A stretch of DNA of 64,000 nt from Platerodrilus igneus (lineage: Eukaryota > Arthropoda > Insecta > Coleoptera > Lycidae), in contig JARFIW010001670.1 of NCBI GenBank assembly GCA_036346225.1, positions 6,634,001 through 6,698,000 of the forward strand, in the 5' to 3' direction. Numbering within the stretch: the stretch's first letter is position 1; each line of letters opens with the position of its first letter. Below are positions 55,865 to 64,000 of this stretch, one piece after another. The position numbers and the translations under genes are program-made. A model generated the notes under the pieces. That model saw only the letters and a program-made list of their open reading frames with translations. It was not told where the DNA came from and did no database searches.

Positions 55865-57811
55865 CTCTTATCGTCTATTAGCTAGACTTGTATATCCACA
55901 TAAGGAACAAAATCTATACGAACGGCAAGACAAGAACGATGCAATCCACTCATTATAATACGACGCATTCGCCCAAGGAGTTAATAAATATAAAATATAG
56001 AAATAGTAGTTACCGAAATGTATTTACTAATTGGGAAAAAGCGTAAAATGTTAAGCTATAAAAATGCACGTTACAACTGCATCACGAATATATTAATCCA
56101 AATTTTGTAGAGTTTATGACACATCTTTTTAGATGTGTTGCTTCATCTGCATTAAGCAAGCGATTTTTTTCAAACTTTAATTTTATTCAGTCTAAGTTAA
56201 GAAACAGATTGGCAACAGAAACATCTTACGAATTGGTTAATGCATATAAAAGCTTAATTTCCTACATGATTATTAGGATATCGGTATTTTTTATTTATAT
56301 CATAATTTAAAACACGAGCTAATTCATTTCCACTTAACTTTAACTAAAACTTACAGCAGCGTTTTCTTTTATTGCAAATTATTATTGTTGTTACTCTTTT
56401 AGTGAGATAGAATCAGGTTTCGTTTCCTGTCTGAGGTAACAGTAGCTAAGTTGTCATTCAATTACTATGTACCATACTTTTTATTATTGAATTTGAAATA
56501 AACAACACGTTAATTTGAACATGTTATTAATTTTTTCGACTGGTCAAAACTTGAATTGTTTTTCGGGACTTTTAAACCGATTTAAACTATTGGTTATAAC
56601 GATTTTGGTCCAAACCTGCCAATCCTGAGTTTTACTGATATTACTTCAAATAAGAAATTTTTCATATTATAATTTACAATCCTTTTAATCTCTTTGTGAC
56701 CACTGCAAGCAGAGCTGTAATTAAATCTTTGATCTCTTGAAAATTTTAATCCTTGACATTCATGCATTAATTTGATTCCTAATCCCGTCGATAAATAAGA
56801 TAAAACATTATCTCTTTGGGCTGTTTTTAAACTTGACATCAAGCAATTATAAATCAGTCAGGTTTAGTTTTTAATTCCTTGACCCGCCTTGCCTTTTTAA
56901 GTTTATTTGTGTGTGGTATTTCAAAAAGCTCTTTCGATTCCATCCAGCGATCTAATTAATAGAGAGGAGTTGGGTTAACTTTATCTGAACAAAAAAAAAT
57001 AGTCTGGAATTCAAACTGTTAAATAATAAAAAGCCCCACGAATTCGTCGTGGTATTACCACCTATTGTTTTGGAAATTTACTTAACACCGCCATTGTTTC
57101 TTCTCTCTACAAAATAATAAAGTTAAGGAGCGCGATTTCGTGTTATTTAAGTTTGGTGTAAAATTCATATTCATGAAGACCCCAATAAAATGAGGTTTAT
57201 TTAAGATAGTGACCTTACAAGATTTATGTATTGCGAATTTTCGCTGCGATCGTGTTCGTTGAAGATGTATTGCATTCAATGTAAATCAGCGAAAGAATAA
57301 TACTGATTACCTTTCTTGCTGAGTAATGTCATTGTTTATACGGGACTGATGCACCTTGCGTTTTTCTGCAGGGAAGTGTAGAAAACTTTCAGATTTAATT
57401 ATAGCGGGTATGATGAAACATCATTGTCATTTTAGTGCGCTGTTCTTGTGCTTTGTTAAATTTATGGCTAGCTGTAGAGTAGTTAATAGGTTTAGATGGT
57501 GGCTATAAAATTTGTAATTTACATACACTGCATGATGCTGCATAATAAGAGAAATTGTCGCTCGTAATGTATCTCAAGTGGCTAATTTTGAAGGTTCTAT
57601 TAATGTAGTATACATTACGTAGAAAATGGCTAGCTCTACTTATAATTAAACGATTTAATCGTTTATGCTAACTTATTCTAATTTTTATCAAGGACATTGC
57701 AACATTCGCGCGCTGGGTGTTCGAAAATGCACAATAAAAAGGGCGCGTTGCTATGCCTAAAAAGTTAGTGATTATTTCTGGGTATGCCTACATTTAGGAA
57801 ATTATGTTTGA
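55865..57811. other. AT-rich stretch without recognised features
   Basis: Open frames of 60-82 codons lack motifs. No element end, RNA gene or convincing exon is seen. Confidence 0.35.
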
Positions 57812-59225
57812 TACTTTTAAGTTCTGAACGGACCTGCACCTTGAAAAAGTTCTAGGATACTAGAACGGATAGAATGGTTTGCGTGTTTTCAGTGAGCTAA
57901 AGACTCGAACTATAGGTTTAACCAAACTAGTGGGGTTTTTAGTGAGGAATCAGAGTAAGATAAGTCACCGAAAGAGGGCAGCAGCTCTTTCGGTGCTTAG
58001 TGGCGGAGACCAAAGACACTACTCCTCCGTGGAAGGCAACGGGAAACCACCACATTAGCTCCCAAGTATACAGCGTACCAAAAACGTTTTCAAAAAAGAT
58101 GGCAACCTCTGGGGTAACATCGTGGAGTTAAAATAATCACCCATTCATATCTCCCGGAGGAGATTACTTCGAAGGTTGTGATCAACAAGCCCAATAAGAA
58201 AAAAAGAACCTTGCAAGTCAGGACGTGGGATATTAGAAGCATGTAAACTAGGGATTCGAAAATTGAAACACATGTTGTGGGGATTCGCGAAGTTCGATGG
58301 CCAGAGACGGGGGTTCTTGAAGCGGAGACAATAGGATAATTTATACAGACTAGGAGGAAGGAAATTCGGGTGTGGGGATAGGTATGCGGCAAAAGATGGA
58401 AAGGATAGCGTGTACAAAACTACTTGCAAAAGAACGAAAGAGTACTCATTGTTAGATTAAAATCGAAACTATTAAATACGGTAATAATACAAGTTTGCAT
58501 GCCCACCTCCGGCTACAGTGAAGAAGAGGTAATGCGATGTACAAAGTCACCTATGACATACTAAGATTCTGAAAAAGACATGTAAAATTTCATCATTACG
58601 GAAGATGCAGTGATGATGAGGCTAGGGAAGGAGTGGAAGTAGGTTTGTTTCGTATGGGCACGAAAAATGACAAGGGAAATAAACTGGCAGAATTTTGAGA
58701 TAAAAACAATTTAAACATCACAAACACATTATTTCAACATCATACTAGAAGACGATACACGCGGAAGATGCCAAGAGACAGAGAGATGTAAAATATATTA
58801 TATTCTTGTTAGACAACTGGTTAGGAATTAAGTAAAAGACTTTAGAAACTACCCAAAAACAGATATAGACACCGACCACTATATAGTAATTATGAAACCC
58901 GCGATTGAATTTAAAATTTTGAAAAAAGAAGAACGGATAAGAGCACTTTGAATTTGAAAAACTAAAAGATAAATATGTCCACGAAAGATTTGAGAAAAGT
59001 TCAAACGAATTGCTGAAAGACATCGGGAGAATTTCTGATACTAAGAACATTAAAATCAGCTTAGACAAGGCGGTCAGAGATATTCTGAGGTATAAACAAA
59101 GAGAAAATAAGAAACAATGGGTAACAAAGGATATTCTGAATTTAATAGAAGAAAGGCAAAAATTCAAAAACAGACCATATGAAGCCGACAGCTATGGAAC
59201 AATAGATCGAGAAAAAGTGCAATGA
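57812..59225 (+). mobile_element. RTE-like copy, 5' half only
   Basis: The plus strand matches the 5' leader of tandem copies A and B in reverse (ACGGACCTGCACCTTG, TATAGGTTTAACCAAACTAGTGG, GGAAACCACCACATTA). It then carries an eroded endonuclease and finally the linker: HFEFEKLKDKYVHERFEKSS, LDKAVRDILRYKQRENKK and VTKDILNLIEERQKF, ending at 59225. No RT follows. A copy that keeps its 5' end but lacks the 3' end cannot be a simple 5' truncation, so a deletion or rearrangement removed the rest. Confidence 0.75.
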
Positions 59226-60210
59226 GGTAACATACTATGCGCTTCTGAATTGCACAAAACCTTATTCACTATATCGACACTTAATCATAAAGTGCTGTTC
59301 ATATTTAATGCACGTTTGTACTAGCTGTTATTCTAAATCTCTTTATCTGGACTGGTGATGACTATAATTCCAAGAAAATCATTAAATTAAATATATTTTT
59401 TGCTCTAAACAGACGTTTAATTGGGCCAATGGGCATTTATGGATATTTTTGCCATCTTTTATATAAAGGGTTCTCCATACTAGACCACATATTTTGATAT
59501 GCGATTTAAATCTAAACGAAATACATCAGAAGTCAGATTTAGTAGGGTTTGAGATTACAATTACGTAATAGCCGTGTTTCGAAACAATGTAATAATTTCC
59601 AATTTTTGTAAATTCAATTTGTGAGAAATTTTTGAAATTTTGCAATAGTATGGAGTATTCAATGCAGCATAATATTTTTCGTGGAAATATACATTAAAAC
59701 TCGTTAGAAGGAAGTTCGGCATAAATTTCGACAGACCTTTGGTAACAATCAGAAGGGTAATGCGCCAACGTGCAAAACAATTATGGCTTGATTTCGTCAG
59801 TATCGTAATAATGGTTCTATGTAGAGCATTATAAGCCCTGGACATTTATTATTTTAGTAACGGAATCCATTGATTACTCAAAGTCACGCATTCGTTTGCT
59901 ACGTAGTTATTTTTATGTAGGGTTATATAAGCAGCTTCTTTGATTTTGCGTTTTTGGAGGTTTTCTTCTTTGTCAACAATTTTTGCGTCCTCCCATTTTA
60001 TTTTATGACTGAAAACCTATGCATTTCAGTAAACAGTGGACACCATTACTAAAAGAAAGAACAAATGAAAATCAAATGCCCCCAATTACTACGTAGCATT
60101 GTAAGTTTTTCCCGAGTTTTCCTTGCGATATTAACATAAAATACAGCCTACATACATAATTTCTATTTATACAGACAATAACTAATTATATAACAATAAG
60201 CATATTAACG
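59226..60210. other. AT-rich stretch without recognised features
   Basis: Nothing recognisable lies between the RTE-like fragment and the tandem units of the Jockey-type element. Confidence 0.35.
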
Positions 60211-60385
60211 GCTCTCGTAAAACAACATTGGTATCTGACAAGTGTAAACCCGCCATAGGGTTACCGCAGAACCATCATATGCGTTTTCGTTGAACAGCAT
60301 TGGTATCTGTCAAGTGTAAACTCGCCTTAGGGTTGCTTCAGAACCATATAAAATATTCGTAGAACAACATTAGTATCTGACAGGG
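60211..60385 (+). repeat. Three ~71-bp tandem units at the 5' side of the Jockey-type element
   Basis: Units begin AACAACATTGGTATCTGACA at about 60221, with variants at 60293 and 60363 (periods about 72 and 70), each with TAAAC(C/T)CGCC and AGGGTT(A/G)C following. The third is partial. They end about 150 bp before the ORF1 ATG, where promoter monomers of non-LTR elements occur, so they may be 5' UTR monomers. Confidence 0.7.
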
Positions 60386-60531
60386 CGGGCAGTATTTATC
60401 TAGACACAGACGAATATATACGTGTGTAGAGAGAATTTTAATTTGGAAGTTAGTTTCGGGAGTTAGCACTGGTGTAACCAAAGTGATAAACAGTAAACTA
60501 ATTATTGGTAATGTGTTAGTGATCAACTAGG

Positions 60532-61845
60532 ATGGGAGATCCTGAAGCACCGAACACTCAGAATCAACAAATTCAGACAATCCGCGCTACTATCAAGATA
60601 TTAGACGAAATGGAAACTGAACAGGTTAAATACCGCCGAAGCCGCGACGATATATCATCGTCTGAGAAAGCCACGAAAAAGAAACGAACAAACGAAACCC
60701 AACTAATAACACCCTCGATGAGCTACGCAAACGCAGCAGCTACCGCAGCAACACCGACTGCTACAACAACGAAGCCATCCTTGCAGATGACAAACGACCA
60801 ATTACTGCCAAAATACCACATATCCTCGTAGAAGTTTTCCTGAATTTCCTCACGCACGCGAGAGAGATGCAAAGATCTACAGAAAAGCATTGATATTAGA
60901 GCATCAGGGCTAAGAGCAAAGATCCTGTCGAAAGACACATATGAGTACCGTTTTGTACAGAACTATCTAAAGGTAAATGGCACAGAATATTATACGTACA
61001 CCTTGAAAAGCGAGCTAGAACTGAAAGTTGTAATAAAAGGACTTGCGGCCAACATAACAACAGACGACGTGTAGGCTGAATTGACGCAGCTGGGCTTCAA
61101 CGTCAAAAACGCTAAAAAATTACATAACATGCCAGGGGTTTGGGCACTCGAGCCTCAACTGAGGATACAAGCCAAGGTGCGTAAAATGCACCGGAACACA
61201 CCTGGTAGCTAGCAGCACCTAAAATAAGGAAACGGCACCAGTCTGCGTCAATTGCCGCGGGTCACATCCTGCCAACTACAGGAACTGCCCAGCTTACAAA
61301 CAAGAATTACAAAAGCAAAAACCAACCTCAGCACCACCAACCCAACCAAAAATCGTCACCACACACACACTACCCGAAACCGACGAGGAAGGATTTACAC
61401 AGACCTCAACCAGCCACCTCAGTCGCTCCAGCAAATACAATGGTAATTGACAATACTTCCGACAGTGACGGACACTTGAACTCCTACACAGAAAGCGAGA
61501 GACAAACACGCAAAGACAAAACACGGCGACGACGATGCAAGAACAAATAACACCCAAAACGACCGTAACAGAAACGAAAAACGAAAACACGCAAGCTACT
61601 ACACCAAAACTAATCTCCGTAGCCTCTACAAGTACACACACACAACACAGGCACACCGAAACCGACAACGTCCAACGTCGATATGACAGCCACAACAAAC
61701 GACACCACCTCCAAATTCAGCAAAGTACTGAACAAAATCATCTACTGGGCACAGACACTAATAACCAACTGCACGACAGGAGCTTTCGAGGTCATATCGT
61801 TCATAACAGCACTATGTGACATTATACAGGCATTTAATGGCTAAC
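60532..61845 (+). pseudogene. ORF1 (gag-like protein) of the Jockey-type element
   Basis: The ATG at 60532 gives MGDPEAPNTQNQQIQ. A Lys/Glu-rich segment and an Ala/Thr-rich stretch (SMSYANAAATAATP) follow, and the frame is lost near 60830. The central part is LKVVIKGLAANITTDDV-like at about 61020-61080. The knuckles are CQGFGHSSLN(stop), CVKCTGTH and CVNCRGSHPANYRNC (61125-61290). A Pro/Gln-rich tail follows. The last block (61681-61845) is TSKFSKVLNKIIYWAQTLIT and ends FNG-stop. The stop TAA overlaps the ORF2 start as ATGGCTAA. The product binds element RNA. Confidence 0.8.
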
Positions 61846-64000
61846 ACGACTAATGCACGGAACTTAGTACTGCTATCCTGGAACGCAAACGGTATACAAA
61901 AAAAAAAGAATCACGAAACTCAAACACTTTTACAGAAGCACGACATAGACATAGCACTAATATCAGAAACGAGGACAAGCACTAGAAAGCCAATAAAACT
62001 GGCAAACTACAGTACATACAGATAGGACCGCGACATACCACCTGGATAACCACCGAATCGCGGGGTAGCCATCCTAATACACAAAAGACTACTACACGAA
62101 CAATTTCAGCTACAACCAACAACACTCGACGCTGCAGGCGCACGACTTAATACAAACGGACACTACATAAACATCATAGCTATTTACAGAAGCCCTCACA
62201 GATCTGACTTAAGCACGGAAAACAGACAATTTACTACAAAACGATACTCCGACAATAATCAGTGGGGACATAAACATCAAACACCAAGCATGGGGAGCAA
62301 GAACGGACAACAGGAGCGGACGCATACTGCACATGCACTCACTGAACAAACACTTTGACATAATCGCACCTAACGGACCGACAAGCATACCTCCAACAAG
62401 ACATTACGAAGCAGACATCTTAGGCATATCCATACTACAATACATTCCCTATCCAATACAAACAGAACTAATACACGACTTAAGTTCGGACCCCCTACCG
62501 ATAATCACAACGATACAAACACAATCACACACTACACACGTACGACCCAGGCATATACACAACTGGAGAAAATTTAACGTAGCTCTGCAAAGAATGATCA
62601 CGGACGGTGACCCGGACATAAATAACGCACAAGACATAGACACCCACGTACAAAACCTATCGAGCAAAATAAAACAAGCGCTACAATACAACAAAGAAAC
62701 AATCTCCCCTAAAAACACACGACCAAACTTACCAGAATACATTAAACAAGCCATCAAAGACAAAGAAACACTACTACGATGTTGGCACAACACAAGTGAC
62801 CTACACACAAAACGCACCCTAAACACTAAACATCAAGCGATCAAAATCATGATGAAAGAGCACTTCAACGAATCATGGACCAAACACATACACGACACAC
62901 TACAAAGCGAAAGTAACCTGTACAAACTAAACCGGACACTACTTTCATAAAAGACAACCCCACTCCGCTACAAGGACAATAAGGTATGCTATACTCAGCC
63001 AAGGACAGAACGACACAATTCGCAAACGTACTAAAACAAACGCATTCTGTTAACCCCACTAATGACAACTGCTCCGACTTTGTGAACACGGCACTAAACC
63101 ACTTACTACAATTACTAACAGCCAATGACATACAACACGTCACACCACAAGAAATAAGACAAACTATCAACGAACAGAGTAACACAAACGCACCTGGAAG
63201 GACGAAATATCAAACATCGCATAGAAACACATCACAAAAAAGACGCTCGTACTAATAACAAAAATCTTCAATAGCCAGCATCAACTATAGACACTTCTCT
63301 ACAGACTGGAAATCCGCAATAGTAGTGATGTTACCGAAACCGAACAAAAACACAGCAGATGTTAACAACTACAGACTCATATCACTACTAAACTCTATTT
63401 CAAAAGTTTTCGAAAGACTCCTGCTGGCGAGACTTAAACAACTACTACAAGACAGACACGAACAATACAGATTCAAAGAACAACACTCCACTACACTACA
63501 AGCGATTCAAGTGATCAACCACATTGCCACAAACTACAACAAAGGACTGACCACTGCAGCAGTCGCACTAGACATAAAAAACTCTTTCGACAAGGTATGA
63601 ACCAATGGACTACTCTTCAAACTCTCCACCATACACAAAATAACCGACTTCATACATACAACTGCTACATAGCTACCTAACGAACACAACCATACAGGTC
63701 AAAGTTGAGGACGCACTTTCACCACTGACGAATATCAACACAGACAGGTGTCCCACAAGGAAGCTGCCTCTCTCCGATACTATTTAACGCCTACGTACAC
63801 GATATACCGAACCAATCGAATCGTTCTACGCCACCTACGCCGACGATTCACTAATCGTAACAAAAGGACGCGACACTCAAGAAGCCACGAACAAAATACA
63901 AAAACAGCTCGTCGCACTACCAAGCTGGTTTGATCAATGGAGGATCAAACTAAACGTACAAAAAACAGATGCAACTAACTTCTCCAAATGGACAACCACA
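61838..64000 (+). pseudogene. ORF2 (endonuclease and reverse transcriptase) of the Jockey-type element, partial
   Basis: It starts MANTTNARNLVLLSWNANGI and continues IDIALISETRT and KLANYSTYR (endonuclease, 61838-62025). After a frame break come GVAILIHKRLLHEQ, then ISGDINIKHQAWGARTD and ADILGISILQ (to 62450). The middle region 62530-62950 is one long frame (HNWRKFNVALQRMI, IKQALQYNKETISP). The RT begins at about 63325 with VMLPKPNKNTADVNNYRLIS, KVFERLLLARL and EQHSTTLQAIQVI, then LDIKNSFDKV (first Asp). Later blocks are GVPQGSCLSPILFNAYVHDI and YADDSLIVTKGRD (catalytic YADD, about 63840). Breaks at about 62025, 62960 and 63600 interrupt it. It continues past 64000. Confidence 0.85.

Larger units (their letters stand above)
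60386..64000 (+). mobile_element. Jockey-clade non-LTR retrotransposon, truncated by the window end
   Basis: The element runs left to right with a short 5' UTR, ORF1 (gag) and ORF2 (endonuclease, RT). The coding strand is strongly A/C-rich, like the R1-clade element on the opposite strand at 21-25.6 kb. The gag zinc-knuckle region with CVNCRGSHPANYRNCPAYK and an endonuclease starting LLSWNANGIQ are Jockey-clade traits. Frame breaks occur in both ORFs. The 3' part lies outside the window. Confidence 0.85.

Overview
This is a window of AT-rich eukaryotic nuclear DNA, almost certainly from an insect. Long non-coding stretches lie between decayed transposable elements of arthropod type: APE-type non-LTR retrotransposons of RTE, R1 and Jockey type, mariner, Tc1, hAT, piggyBac and PIF/Harbinger-like relics, a tRNA-headed SINE, Penelope-like fragments and a Gypsy-like gag-protease relic. 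There is no bacterial gene organisation, CRISPR array or rRNA. I cannot name the species. No intact, full-length host gene is visible.

Layout. 1-5.5 kb: Penelope-like fragment, a hairpin, a very old RTE-like copy, a 650-bp TA-flanked inverted-repeat element and a mariner transposase relic. 7.7-8.6 kb: a non-LTR endonuclease fossil and an RTE 3' scrap. 10.6-12.3 kb: RTE 3' relics. 12.95-13.19 kb: a TTAA-flanked MITE. 19.5-25.6 kb: Tc1 scrap, a (GT)n array with three copies of a hairpin unit, and a nearly complete but frameshifted R1-clade element on the minus strand. 26.3-28.1 kb: a 1-kb inverted repeat and a Tc1 transposase relic. 29.0-31.6 kb: an RTE reverse transcriptase with few breaks, a Harbinger-like MITE and another RTE 3' end. 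33.3-34.2 kb: piggyBac transposase relic. 34.7-44.9 kb: RTE 3'-end repeats, an R1/I-type C-terminus, a solo LTR and two tandem RTE copies of about 3.3 kb. 46.3 kb: a Penelope GIY-YIG scrap. 51-53.6 kb: Gypsy-like gag-protease relic split by a SINE, plus a hAT transposase relic. 54.2-54.5 kb: a Commissureless-like coding segment. 55.16-55.86 kb: a hAT-type non-autonomous element packed with TATCGATA sites. 57.8-59.2 kb: 5' half of another RTE copy. 60.2-64 kb: a Jockey-clade element running off the window.

Host signals are few: short candidate exons with good splice sites on the plus strand (748-780, 16999-17043; weaker 1643-1752), weaker minus-strand candidates (6799-7093, 14848-15102), and the Commissureless-like segment. 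The site at 16998/16999 has the form of a recursive splice site, which would fit a very long intron. Frameshifts are frequent, even in elements whose reading frames otherwise look young. Some may be unpolished long-read assembly errors rather than decay.
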